DNA from: RYN-230 sp963711705
Lineage (GTDB): Bacteria; Actinomycetota; Actinomycetes; Streptosporangiales; Streptosporangiaceae
Length of the DNA stretch: 64,000 bases
Direction of reading: 5' to 3'
NCBI GenBank assembly: GCA_963711705.1
Contig: CAVQFM010000008.1
Coordinates: forward strand, 186,001 to 250,000
Part shown: positions 34,290-42,776 of the stretch, one piece after another
Layout: each line of letters starts with the position of its first letter
Numbering within the stretch: position 1 is the stretch's first letter
The notes under the pieces: generated by a model
Told to the model about the DNA's origin: nothing
The model's database searches: none
Seen by the model: the letters and a program-made list of their open reading frames with translations, nothing else
Program-made: the position numbers and the translations under genes

Positions 34290-35537
34290 ATGCACTTCCG
34301 GCAGATGGCGACGTACCAGGGGGTGGCGTACGAGGCCGGGGTCGGGCCGGCCGACTCGGACGTGGTCCTGTTCGCCGCGTGCCCGCCCCCGGAGGGACTG
34401 GGCTTCGAGCCCGCCCCCGGGTACTGGCGCAAGCGCGTCATCCGGGCGGAGGTCGATGTGCTCTGGGAGTCACGGCCGGTGGGCACCTTCCACGGCGAAC
34501 CGTGCCTGGTGCTGGATGACCTCGGCGACCGCCTGCACATCGTCTACCTGGGCAAGGACGGCCGCCGGGCCCGGGAACTGGGTTACTGGCAGGTGGACCG
34601 GGGCGTTTTCGAGCTGCTGACCCCGCGCGACGAGGTGACCGGGCTCGCCGAGGAGAGAGTGGAGAAGGGCCTGCCGTCCGGCGCATCCACCGCCATGGCA
34701 CCGCCGATGCCGTCCTATCCGTACGGCGGCCCACCGTACCCGCCGGCTCCCGCGGTGGCGCCGGTGCCACCGGCCACCCGCGGGCGGGACGGCGGCCCGG
34801 GTTACCTCAGTGACCCGGCGCTGACCCCGGCCGGGGCCTGGACCGGGACTGGCCACGGCGCCCCCGGCCGCGACCCGCTGCCCCGCACCGGCTGGACCGG
34901 AAACAGCGGGCCGGGCAGTCCGGGCAGCGGCTGGACCGGCAACGGCACCGATAGCAGCGACCCCCGCACCAGCCCGGGCCGCAACGGCAACGGGGCCCAC
35001 CGCCATGACCCGCTGACTAGCAAGAACTGGAACGCGAACGGCGCACCCGGCCACGACCCGCTGACCAGCACCAGCTGGAACGGCAATGGGTCGCCCTATC
35101 CGCCGCCCGGCCCAGGCGGACCAGCCACCAACGGCCTGGCCAGCTGGAGCAGCATGGCACCGGCGGCGCCGGGGCGGCCTGGCGGCAATGGATACGCCGG
35201 CCGGGGCAGCGAGTTCGACACGCCCGCGGCCGGGATTGGGCGACGCCGCCAGACTGGCCGGCGGTCCGGGCGCAAGCAGCGCGTGCCGACCAGGGCGATC
35301 TTTTCCGAACTGGCCGACCTGGCCGCCATTCCCCGGTCGGCCTACGCGCTGGAACAGGAGGCCGACGGGGCGATGTGCCTGCTGCGCACCCAGGACGGCT
35401 TCGAGGTCTTCAGCGCGGCTGATGGGGCCCGGCACGAAGTGCGCACCTTCGAAGATGAAGAGGCCGCGTATTTCTACCTGTTCGGCGTGCTGGCCGCCGA
35501 AGCCGTGCGCAACCGCTCGCTGCTGCCGCCCAGGTAA
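34290..35537 (+). CDS. Unrecognised 415-residue protein with low-complexity Gly/Asn/Pro centre
   Basis: Three parts. Residues 1-125: globular domain (FRQMATYQGVAYEAGVG, PVGTFHGEPCLVLDDLGD, YLGKDGRRARELGYWQVDRG). Residues about 130-315: Pro-rich then Gly/Asn/Trp repeats such as GHDPLTSTSWNGNG, disordered. Residues about 335-415: compact C-terminal domain (RAIFSELADLAAIPRSAYAL, DGFEVFSAADGARHEVRTF, AAYFYLFGVLAAEAVRN). No signal peptide or membrane helix. Function unknown; coupled to the 147-residue protein three bases upstream, so they probably work together. Confidence 0.78.
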   Translation: MHFRQMATYQGVAYEAGVGPADSDVVLFAACPPPEGLGFEPAPGYWRKRVIRAEVDVLWESRPVGTFHGEPCLVLDDLGDRLHIVYLGKDGRRARELGYWQVDRGVFELLTPRDEVTGLAEERVEKGLPSGASTAMAPPMPSYPYGGPPYPPAPAVAPVPPATRGRDGGPGYLSDPALTPAGAWTGTGHGAPGRDPLPRTGWTGNSGPGSPGSGWTGNGTDSSDPRTSPGRNGNGAHRHDPLTSKNWNANGAPGHDPLTSTSWNGNGSPYPPPGPGGPATNGLASWSSMAPAAPGRPGGNGYAGRGSEFDTPAAGIGRRRQTGRRSGRKQRVPTRAIFSELADLAAIPRSAYALEQEADGAMCLLRTQDGFEVFSAADGARHEVRTFEDEEAAYFYLFGVLAAEAVRNRSLLPPR

Positions 35538-35587
35538 CGGCCGCTTCCGCGGTGCCCGCGGCCCGCTATGCGCAGCCGCGCGGCCGG

Positions 35588-36523
35588 TCAGCTCCGGCCC
35601 AGCGCCGCCATGACCTCAGTTACCGCCGCTGGCAGCGTCTCCATCAGGCAGATCCCGTCCGGAACGCGCTCCCGGTGCCAGCCCGGGCCGCCGAGCAGCA
35701 CCCGGGTAGCGGGCCGCCGCGGCCGGAGATGAGGCAGCGCCTCCGGATCCCCGCTGAGCGCAATCTGCGACCAGATGAAGACGGCGGCCGGGCCGGTGCG
35801 CTGGGCGGCCGCGGCCAGCGAGGCGTACGGCAGGTCGGCACCGAACATCCGGCCGCCGACCCCGCGCTCGGCCAGCGCCGCGGCCAGCGCATAGAGCGGC
35901 ATACTGTGCAGGTCACCAGGCGCGCAGGCGAGCAGGACGGCCCGGTGATCCAGGCGGAGCCCGGCCGGCATCGTGCCACACAGCGCGCCGAGCATGACGG
36001 ACGACAGCAGGTGCTCCGCCTCGATGCAGCTGCCGGTCTGCTCGACCCGGGATCCCAGCCCAGTCAGCACCGGAACCAGCAGGTCCTGCCAGGTGCTGAC
36101 GACGCCCACCCGGGCCAGCGCGCCCTGGATGATCTCGCTCATCAGGTGGTCGTCCAGGGCCAGCGCGGCCCGGGCCAGCCCGCGGGCGGCGGGCGAGACG
36201 CCGGGCAGCGCGATCCGCTGGCCGCCCGCACCGTGGCCCGGGCCCGGCCGGGTCACCGGGTCTTCCACCGCGGGCAGCCGGGCGGGCGTGCTCCCGGTCG
36301 CCAGGGCGGCCCGGGCGGCGTCGCCGGGTGACACGCCCCGCAGGATCAGTTTCTGCATGTGCTCCAGACGGGATATGTCCTCGTCCGTATACCGCCGGTG
36401 CCGACCCGGGCTGAGTGCCTGGGCCCCGATGCCGTACCGCCGGTTCCAGGTGCGCAGCGTAGACGGCGCGACCCCGAGGCGGCGGGCCACCATCCCAACG
36501 CTGAAACCGACATCGTGCCCCAT
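35588..36523 (-). CDS. MerR-family regulator with a CarH-like cobalamin-binding domain
   Basis: 311 residues from ATG 36523; upstream in-frame residues lack similarity. N-terminal MerR helix-turn-helix (SVGMVARRLGVAPSTLRTWN, RYGIGAQALSPGRHRRYTDED). A helical bundle follows with RVEQTGSCIEAEH, equivalent to the W-x9-EH motif of CarH but with Val for Trp, then a Rossmann-type B12 domain with CAPGDLHSMP, where DxHxxG is changed to DLHSMP; the potential cobalt-ligand His remains. Convergent with the unknown operon. Light- or B12-responsive repression is possible but unproven. Confidence 0.85.
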   Translation of the reverse strand: MGHDVGFSVGMVARRLGVAPSTLRTWNRRYGIGAQALSPGRHRRYTDEDISRLEHMQKLILRGVSPGDAARAALATGSTPARLPAVEDPVTRPGPGHGAGGQRIALPGVSPAARGLARAALALDDHLMSEIIQGALARVGVVSTWQDLLVPVLTGLGSRVEQTGSCIEAEHLLSSVMLGALCGTMPAGLRLDHRAVLLACAPGDLHSMPLYALAAALAERGVGGRMFGADLPYASLAAAAQRTGPAAVFIWSQIALSGDPEALPHLRPRRPATRVLLGGPGWHRERVPDGICLMETLPAAVTEVMAALGRS

Positions 36524-36873
36524 GACGTGTCCCGTCCTGAGAATCTGCCGCCCCCGCAGGCAGCCGCGCGGGCTCACCGAAGCTGATCCCAGAAAAGCCA
36601 TTCAACCTGGGCACCGGCGGCTAGACAACCCGCGCCGGGGTGCGGCCGGGACCGGCCCGGGGGCCCGGCAGACCGCCCGGCGGACCGCCCGCCAGCGCGG
36701 CCCGGGGCCCCGGCCCAGTCCCCGGGCCGGGGCCGGCAGGCCCCCTGGGCCACGGACGTGGCCGCCCGGACAGCGGCCCGTGGCGGATGCTGGGATACGC
36801 TCGCGGGATGAATTGAGCGCCCGTCCCTGGACCGCCGTTCACCTGGCCACTGGCGCTTAGAGTACCTGAGTAA

Positions 36874-36886
36874 TCACTGTAAGTGA
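36874..36886. promoter_or_regulatory. Short palindrome TCACT-GTA-AGTGA
   Basis: Perfect 5-bp inverted repeat with a 3-base centre, in the least GC-rich part of the merR-like/galM intergenic region and flanked by ACCT/AGGT halves. MerR-type operators are short dyads, so this is a candidate site for the adjacent regulator. Confidence 0.35.
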
Positions 36887-36963
36887 CAAGAGGTTACAGG
36901 TGTATGCACGACGGCCGGGCTTGATGAACTTCGCCCGCATGCGCGGCTCAGGCCGCTATGGTT

Positions 36964-37019
36964 CAAGTGCCGGCGGGGCTGACGGTCCCCCGCTCCCCAA
37001 GCAGCCCCGCCGGCACTTG
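36964..37019 (+). other. Strong hairpin with perfect 17-bp stem upstream of galM-like gene
   Basis: CAAGTGCCGGCGGGGCT (36964-36980) is perfectly complementary to AGCCCCGCCGGCACTTG (37003-37019) across a 22-base loop. It ends 65 bp before the galM-like ATG and is not followed by a T tract. It could be an attenuator-type leader structure, a processing site or a terminator of an upstream small transcript. Confidence 0.7.
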
Positions 37020-37084
37020 GCCGCCTGTCGGCCGCTGCTCCGGCCCGGTGGCCTGGGACGTGGAAAGACGCAGGGAAGCTGATC

Positions 37085-38023
37085 ATGGTATCGCTCACCG
37101 GCACCCCGGTTCCGCTCACTGGCGCGCAGTTCGACCTCTCGGCGGGCGACTACCGGGCCACCGTCACCGAGCTGGGGGCCGGGCTCCGGCGGCTGTCGCA
37201 CGCCGGCCAGCCGGTCATCAGCGAGTACGAACCAGACGTGCTGCCGCCCGGCGGCGCGGGGCAGCTGCTGTGCCCCTGGCCCAACCGGGTGGATGGCGGG
37301 CGTTACGTCATTGACGGCCAGCACTATCAGCTGGACCTGTCCGAGCCCGCCAACCACAACGCGATCCACGGGCTGACCCGCTGGTCGCGCTGGACGGCCA
37401 GCACGCACACCGCGGCCGGGGCCACTCTCCGGCACGTGCTCCTCGGCCACCAGGGTTACCCGTTCTGCCTGGAGCTCGACGCGGCCTACCAGCTCGACCC
37501 GCAGCTTGGGCTGCAGGTCAGCATCAGCGCGCGCAACGTCGGCACCGCCGCCGCCCCCTACGGCACCGGATCGCACCCGTACCTGACGGCCGGGGCGGCC
37601 GTGGTCGATGAGTGTGAGCTGCTGGTGCCCGCGGCGCTGTGGCAGCCCAGCGGGGAGCGCGGGATCCCGGCGGGCCAGCCCGCCGACGTGACCGGCACCG
37701 AATTCGACTTCCGCACCGCCCGCCCGGTCGGCGGCACCCAGCTGGACCACGCGCTCACCGGGCTGGCCCGGGACGGCGACGGCCGGGCCTGGGCCCGGCT
37801 CACCGGCCCGGACCGCGAGGTGGCCATCTGGGCCGGGCCCGGCTACGGCTGGCTGCAGGTCTTCACCGGCGACACCCTGGAGCCCGCCCGGCAGCGGCGG
37901 GCGCTGGCCATCGAGCCGATGACCTGCCCGCCCAACGCGTTCGCCTCGGGGGTGGACCGGCTCATGCTGGAGCCCGGGGACAGCGTGACGCACAGCTGGG
38001 GCATCCAGGTCACCGCAGGCTAG
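37085..38023 (+). CDS. Aldose 1-epimerase family protein
   Basis: 312 residues, galactose mutarotase-like beta-sandwich. Seen: ELGAGLRRLSHAGQPV near the N-terminus, LCPWPNRVDGGRYVIDGQHY about 60-79, NHNAIHGLTRW (substrate His) about 90-100, GTGSHPYL (catalytic His) about 160-167, and AIEPMTCPPNAF (catalytic Glu) about 278-289. Interconverts anomers of a hexose; exact sugar unknown. Monocistronic, downstream of the 17-bp hairpin, convergent with the MobA-like gene. Confidence 0.92.
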   Translation: MVSLTGTPVPLTGAQFDLSAGDYRATVTELGAGLRRLSHAGQPVISEYEPDVLPPGGAGQLLCPWPNRVDGGRYVIDGQHYQLDLSEPANHNAIHGLTRWSRWTASTHTAAGATLRHVLLGHQGYPFCLELDAAYQLDPQLGLQVSISARNVGTAAAPYGTGSHPYLTAGAAVVDECELLVPAALWQPSGERGIPAGQPADVTGTEFDFRTARPVGGTQLDHALTGLARDGDGRAWARLTGPDREVAIWAGPGYGWLQVFTGDTLEPARQRRALAIEPMTCPPNAFASGVDRLMLEPGDSVTHSWGIQVTAG

Positions 38024-38037
38024 CCGGTAACCGCCGG

Positions 38038-38622
38038 CTAGTCCCAGCTCCGGGTCAGCCGGGCCAGGTCCTCCTGGGTGTCCACGTCGTCCGGCTGGCC
38101 GGTGTCCGCGCACTCCACCAGCGTGACCAGCTCCTGGTGGGCGCGCAGGAACGGCCGCGCGCCGGTGTCACCGGCGGCCAGGTCGATGACCTCCGCCCAG
38201 TGCTCACGGGCCAGCAGCACCGGGTTGCGCGGCCGGCCGTGGTAGGCGGCGACGGCCACGCCCGCGCCGCTGGCGTGCGCACCGATCAGCCGCCGCACCG
38301 CGGCCGGGCCGACCAGCGGCTGGTCCACCAGGGCCACCACCGCGGCGGCGCAGTCGTCCGGCACCGAACGCAGGCCGGCCGCCAGCGACGAGCCCATGCC
38401 GGTGGCCCAGTCCGGGTTGAAGACGGTGATCACCCCGGGCAGCGTGACCGGCGCCGCGCCGGTGACGACCACGACCGGATCGGCCCCGCCCGCGCGCAGC
38501 AGCCCGGTGCCCCGGTCCACCAGGCGCACCCCGGCCACCTCGACCAGGGCCTTGGGTGTGCCCAGCCGTGACCCGGCACCGGCCGCCAGCAGCACACCGG
38601 CCACCCGGGGGGCCGCGCTCAT
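38038..38622 (-). CDS. MobA-like nucleotidyltransferase
   Basis: 194 residues from ATG 38622, overlapping the xdhC stop. N-terminal NTP-transferase loop LLAAGAGSRLGTPKALVEV about 10-28, then DWATGMGSSLAAGL and VALVDQPLVGP (metal-binding Asp) about 100-110. The length and the XdhC neighbour fit a molybdenum cofactor cytidylyl/guanylyltransferase of the MocA type that prepares cofactor for xanthine-dehydrogenase-like enzymes. Confidence 0.88.
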   Translation of the reverse strand: MSAAPRVAGVLLAAGAGSRLGTPKALVEVAGVRLVDRGTGLLRAGGADPVVVVTGAAPVTLPGVITVFNPDWATGMGSSLAAGLRSVPDDCAAAVVALVDQPLVGPAAVRRLIGAHASGAGVAVAAYHGRPRNPVLLAREHWAEVIDLAAGDTGARPFLRAHQELVTLVECADTGQPDDVDTQEDLARLTRSWD

Positions 38623-39788
38623 CCGTGGTGGATACGGCCGGAGGTCAGCGTGAGCGGCTTGCCGGATCCGCCCCAGCGGAGCTGGATGAGTTCCGCGGCC
38701 ACCGACACCGCGGTCTCCTCGGGCGTCCTGGCCCCCAGGTCCAGCCCGATGGGTGAGCGCAGCCGGGCCAGTTCCTCCTCGGTCAGCCCGGCCTCCCGCA
38801 GCCGTTCCAGCCGGTCGTCGTGGGTCCGGCGGCTGCCCATCGCGCCGATGTACCCGGCCGGGGTACGCAGCGCCACCTCCAGGACGGGCACGTCGAACTT
38901 GGGATCGTGCGTGAGCACACAGATCACCGTGCGGGTATCCACCGGGGTCCGGGCCAGATACCGGTGCGGCCACTCGACCACGACCTCGTCCGCGTCCGGG
39001 AACCGGGCCTTGGTGGCGAAGATCGGCCGCGCGTCACACACGGTGACCTGGTAGCCGAGGAACTTCCCGGCCCGGGCCACCGCGGCCGCGAAGTCGATTG
39101 CCCCGAACACCAGCATCCGCGGCGGCGGCGCGAACGAGTGCACGAAGACGGCGAGGTCATCGAGACGCCGCTCGCCGTGCTCGCCGTAGTGCCGCACCCC
39201 GGTCAGGCCCTGGGCCAGCATGCCGCGCGCGTCGTCATCCACCGCCTGGTCCAGCCGGTCCCCGGCCCCCAGGGTCCCGATGGTGCCGCGGTGCCGCGCC
39301 CCGTTCCCGTTTCCGCCCGCCCCGGTTCCGGCCGGGGCTGGCTGCTGGCCGTCATCGTCGGCCCAGATCACCCGCCGGGCACCGACCTGGCCAGGCCCTT
39401 CGATGACCGTGGCCACGGCCACCGGCTCGCCCGCCCGGATCGCGGCGGCTACCTCGCCCAGCTCGGCGAACGACTCGGTGCTCACCGGCTCCACGAACAC
39501 GTGCAGGATCCCGCCGCAGGTCAGGCCTACGGCGAACGCGTCGTCGTCGCTGACGCCGTACGTCTGCAGCACCGGCTGGCCGGTCGCGCAGACCTCCTGG
39601 GCCAGCTCGTACACCGCGCCCTCCACGCACCCGCCGGACACGCTGCCGATGACCTCACCAGCCGCGGAAACCGCCATGGCGGCACCCGGCTCGCGGGGCG
39701 CGCTGTGGAACGTGCGCACCACGGTGGCCAGGCCGAATACCTCGCCCGTGTCCCACCACTTCGCGATCGGGTCCAGGATGTCTCGCAA
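38619..39788 (-). CDS. xdhC: XdhC/CoxI family molybdoenzyme maturation protein
   Basis: 389 residues from TTG 39788, with GAGGTGG four bases upstream. N-terminal XdhC/CoxI domain (LATVVRTFHSAPREPGAAMA, GSVSGGCVEGAVYELA, VGLTCGGILHVFVEP) and C-terminal Rossmann domain (LVFGAIDFAAAVARAG; MGSRRTHDDRLERLREAG). These proteins bind molybdenum cofactor and insert the sulfurated form into XDH-type enzymes. Overlaps the MobA-like gene by four bases. No structural subunits (xdhA/B) are in the window. Confidence 0.93.
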   Translation of the reverse strand: MRDILDPIAKWWDTGEVFGLATVVRTFHSAPREPGAAMAVSAAGEVIGSVSGGCVEGAVYELAQEVCATGQPVLQTYGVSDDDAFAVGLTCGGILHVFVEPVSTESFAELGEVAAAIRAGEPVAVATVIEGPGQVGARRVIWADDDGQQPAPAGTGAGGNGNGARHRGTIGTLGAGDRLDQAVDDDARGMLAQGLTGVRHYGEHGERRLDDLAVFVHSFAPPPRMLVFGAIDFAAAVARAGKFLGYQVTVCDARPIFATKARFPDADEVVVEWPHRYLARTPVDTRTVICVLTHDPKFDVPVLEVALRTPAGYIGAMGSRRTHDDRLERLREAGLTEEELARLRSPIGLDLGARTPEETAVSVAAELIQLRWGGSGKPLTLTSGRIHHG

Positions 39789-39797
39789 CCGTCCACC

Positions 39798-39878
39798 TCA
39801 GTACAGCTCGCCCGGGTGCCCCAGGTACCAGCCCGGCCGCGGTGCACAGGCACCAGGCGCCGGGTCGCCCCAGGACAT
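39798..39878 (-). CDS. Possible 26-residue leader ORF of the xdhC operon
   Basis: ATG 39878 to TGA 39800-39798 encodes MSWGDPAPGACAPRPGWYL plus HPGELY. The TGA is part of the xdhC ribosome site (ACTGAGGTGG), so termination would place ribosomes at the xdhC start. TACCCT six bases before the ATG could be a leaderless-type -10. The PRPGWYLGHPG segment vaguely recalls DUF2510-type sequences. Short, so it may be chance. Confidence 0.4.
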   Translation of the reverse strand: MSWGDPAPGACAPRPGWYLGHPGELY

Positions 39879-40047
39879 GAGCTCAGGGTACGTTCACGTC
39901 AGTAAATAACGCCATCACCGCACCCGAGGCTCACTCTCGCCCCAACACCGGGCCCAGCCCAGACCATCCCGGGTCCAGCCTGCAGGTTCGGCCGGACCGG
40001 CCAGCGCCGGTCTCCCGGCCCACCCCGGCCGAACCCCGCACCAGAGG

Positions 40048-40066
40048 TTAGGTTAGCCTAAGCTTC
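40048..40066. promoter_or_regulatory. IdeR/DtxR-type iron box
   Basis: TTAGGTTAGCCTAAGCTTC matches the known 19-bp IdeR/DtxR consensus at its first 14 positions. It lies about 45-65 bp before the start of the iron-binding lipoprotein gene, so iron-dependent repression of the transporter is inferred. Confidence 0.75.
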
Positions 40067-40110
40067 CTTCGAATCCCTGGGTAACCCGACCTGACAGGAG
40101 AGGTGCGTTG

Positions 40111-41154
40111 GTGCGAGTGAGCCGTTGGGGCGGTGCCCCCCTGGTGGCCATGGCGGTCCTGGCCAGCCTGGGCCTGAGTGCCTGTGGCGAGCTGTCCGGA
40201 TCGGCCAGCACGCAGTCCCACCTGATCCTGTACAGCGGCCAGCACCCGCAGACCACCGACAAGCTGGTGTCGGCGTTCGAGAAGCAGACCGGGATCACGG
40301 TCAGCGTGCGCAGCGACGACGAGGACGTGCTGGCCGACCAGATCGTGACCGAGGGCAAGCGCTCGCCCGCCGACCTGTTCTACACCGAGAACTCGCCACC
40401 GCTGGAGCACCTCCAGGACAAGGGCCTGCTGTCGGCGGTGCGCCGCAGCACGCTGGCTGCCGTCCCGGCCCGGTACAGCTCCCCGCAGGGCGACTGGGTC
40501 GGCGTGTCCGCCCGGGTCAGCGTGCTCGTCTACAACCCCAAGCTGATCAGCCCGGGCCAGCTGCCCACCTCGGTGACGCAGCTCGCTGACCCGAAGTACC
40601 AGGGCAAGCTGGCCCTGGCCCCCGGCGAGACTGACTTCCAGCCGATCGTCACCTCAATGCTCCGCGCGCACGGCCAGGCGGCCACCGTGCGCTGGCTGAA
40701 GGCGATCAAGGCGAACGCCGCCGGGCACATCTACCCCGACAACGAGACGATCGCCAGCGACGTGAACAAGGGCACCGCCGCGTTCGGCATCATCAACCAG
40801 TACTACTGGTACCGGATGCGCGCCGAGATCGGGGCGGCCAGCATGCACGCCAAGCTGGCCTACTTTGCCGCCCGCGACCCGGGGTATGTGGTCGATGTGT
40901 CCGGGGCGGCCGTGCTGAAGTCGTCCGGTCACCAGGCGGCTGCGCAGAAGTTCCTCGCGTTCCTGGTCAGCAGGCAGGCCCAGGAGATCATCGGCGGCCA
41001 TTCGCTGAGCTACGAGTACCCGCTGGCCGCGGGCGTGACCCAGTCCGCGCCAGAGACGCCATTCAGCCAGCTGCAGCCGAACCCGATCACAGTCGCCGAG
41101 CTGGGTGACGGATCCACGGCCATCGCCCTGCTCCGGCAGGCCGGCCTGCTGTGA
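40111..41154 (+). CDS. Fe(III) ABC transporter substrate-binding lipoprotein
   Basis: 347 residues from GTG 40111 (TTG 40108 also possible; AGGAGAGG upstream serves either). Signal peptide with lipobox LSAC, Cys25. Mature part is a FbpA-type binding protein: LILYSGQHPQTTDKLVSAFE, YTENSPPLEHL, and the paired Tyr iron ligands in INQYYWYRMRAE. Iron box upstream. Its stop overlaps the permease start (GTGA). Confidence 0.93.
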   Translation: MRVSRWGGAPLVAMAVLASLGLSACGELSGSASTQSHLILYSGQHPQTTDKLVSAFEKQTGITVSVRSDDEDVLADQIVTEGKRSPADLFYTENSPPLEHLQDKGLLSAVRRSTLAAVPARYSSPQGDWVGVSARVSVLVYNPKLISPGQLPTSVTQLADPKYQGKLALAPGETDFQPIVTSMLRAHGQAATVRWLKAIKANAAGHIYPDNETIASDVNKGTAAFGIINQYYWYRMRAEIGAASMHAKLAYFAARDPGYVVDVSGAAVLKSSGHQAAAQKFLAFLVSRQAQEIIGGHSLSYEYPLAAGVTQSAPETPFSQLQPNPITVAELGDGSTAIALLRQAGLL

Positions 41155-42776
41155 CGGCGCCCGGGACGCCCGCGCCGCCGGTCAGCCTCGCGCCGCCGCG
41201 GCCCGCCACGCCCCCGCCGGACAGCAGGCCGGGCCGCCGGGCCTGGCCCGCCCCGCCGCGGCTGCTCACCGCCGCCACCGTGGGTGTCGCGCTGGTGCTG
41301 GCCATCCCGCTGGTCTTCCTGGTCATCGAGGCGGGCGGCAGCGGCGCGGGCACCGACGCGCGGCTGATCTTCCGCCCGCTCACCGCGACCCTGCTGTGGA
41401 ACACGGTCCAGCTCACGGTCGTCGTCACCGCGCTGTGCGCGGTGATCGGCACGGCGGCCGCCTGGTGCGTGGAGCGGACCAGCCTGCCCGGCCGGAAGAT
41501 CTGGGCCGTGCTGATCGTGGTGCCACTGGCCATCCCGGACTTCGTGGTCAGCTTCGGCTGGGCCTCGCTGTGGTCGTGGATCCACGGCTTCCGCGGCGCG
41601 GTGGTAGTCATGACGCTGGCCGTGTACCCGCTGGTCTACCTGCCGGTCGCGGCCAGCCTGCGCGGCGCCGACCCGGGCCAGGAGGAGGTGGCCCGCAGCC
41701 TGGGCAGCGGCCGGCTGCGCACGTTCGCCCGGGTCACCCTGGGCCAGGCCCGCGGCGCCATCCTGGGCGGCTGCCTGCTGGTGGCCATGGTGCTGCTGGC
41801 CGAGTACGGCGCGTTCGAGATCGTCGGCTACCAGACCTTCACCACCGAGATCTTCACCGAAATCAACGAGGCGTTCAGCCTGCCCGCGGCGTGCGCGCTG
41901 GCCCTGGTGCTGGTGCTGCTCAGCCTGGCGCTGCTGGCCGGTGAGGGCTGGGCCCGCGGCCGGGGCCGGATCAGCCGGTCCGGCCCGCTGGCCCAGCGGG
42001 TGGCCCCGCCGCACCGGCTCGGCCGGGCGACGATCCCGGTGCTGGCCGGCTTCACCGCGCTGGCCGCCCTGGCCCTGGGCGTCCCGGTCGGCGCGAGCAT
42101 CTACTGGATGGTGGCGGGCGGGCGCCCCTCGCTGGCTGGCGTGTCCGTGCTGAACGCGGCCGGGCACACCGCCGCCTACGGCGTGCTGGCCGCCGCGCTG
42201 GCCACCCTGCTGGCGCTGCCGGTGGCCCTGCTCGCGGTGCGGCACCCGGGCCGGGTCCGGCACTTCCTGGAACGCAGCACCTACCTGGTGCTCGCGCTGC
42301 CCGGGGTGGTCATCGCGCTGGCCCTGTCCTACTTCACCGAGCACTACCTGGGCGGGCTGTTCTACCAGACCGCGCCGCTGCTGATCCTGGCCTACGCGAT
42401 CATGTTCTTCCCGCTCGCGCTGGTTGGCGTGAAGGCGTCGCTGGCCCGCGCCCCAGCCAGCCTGGACGAGGTGGCCAGGTCGCTGGGCCAGCCCCGGCTG
42501 GCCGTGCTGGCCCGGGTCACCCTGCGGCTGGCCGGGCCGGGCCTGGCCGCCGCGTTCTGCCTGGTGTTCCTGTCTGTTATCACCGAACTGACCGCCACCC
42601 TTATCCTGATCCCGACCGGCGTGCAGACCCTGGCCACCCAGTTCTGGGTGTACGAGACGAACCTGTCCTACGGGCAGGCCGCCCCGTTCGCGCTGGTGAT
42701 GATCGCAGTGGCGGCCGTCCCGAGCTACGTGCTGGGCCGGTTCTTCGACAGTTCGGCGCGAAGGATGATGACATGA
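41151..42776 (+). CDS. Fe(III) ABC transporter permease (two fused permease domains)
   Basis: 541 residues from GTG overlapping the binding-protein stop. Two BPD_transp_1 repeats, each with about six membrane segments and an EAA-type loop (ADPGQEEVARSLGSGRLRTF about 178-197 and APASLDEVARSLGQPRLAVL about 430-449). FbpB/SfuB-type architecture. Overlaps the ATPase ATG by four bases. Confidence 0.93.
   Translation: MTAPGTPAPPVSLAPPRPATPPPDSRPGRRAWPAPPRLLTAATVGVALVLAIPLVFLVIEAGGSGAGTDARLIFRPLTATLLWNTVQLTVVVTALCAVIGTAAAWCVERTSLPGRKIWAVLIVVPLAIPDFVVSFGWASLWSWIHGFRGAVVVMTLAVYPLVYLPVAASLRGADPGQEEVARSLGSGRLRTFARVTLGQARGAILGGCLLVAMVLLAEYGAFEIVGYQTFTTEIFTEINEAFSLPAACALALVLVLLSLALLAGEGWARGRGRISRSGPLAQRVAPPHRLGRATIPVLAGFTALAALALGVPVGASIYWMVAGGRPSLAGVSVLNAAGHTAAYGVLAAALATLLALPVALLAVRHPGRVRHFLERSTYLVLALPGVVIALALSYFTEHYLGGLFYQTAPLLILAYAIMFFPLALVGVKASLARAPASLDEVARSLGQPRLAVLARVTLRLAGPGLAAAFCLVFLSVITELTATLILIPTGVQTLATQFWVYETNLSYGQAAPFALVMIAVAAVPSYVLGRFFDSSARRMMT

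Larger units (their letters stand above)
36524..37084. other. 561-bp intergenic region between merR-like and galM-like genes
   Basis: First about 250 bp are extremely GC-rich low-complexity sequence without a credible gene. Around 36860-36910 the base composition drops and a small palindrome appears (36874-36886). A strong hairpin follows (36964-37019). An open frame 36900-37082 crosses that hairpin and lacks a ribosome site, so I do not call it a gene. Confidence 0.55.

Noticed and set aside
36900..37082. 60-codon ORF upstream of the galM-like gene
   Set aside because: It crosses the perfect 17-bp hairpin, has no ribosome site and no similarity that I recognise.
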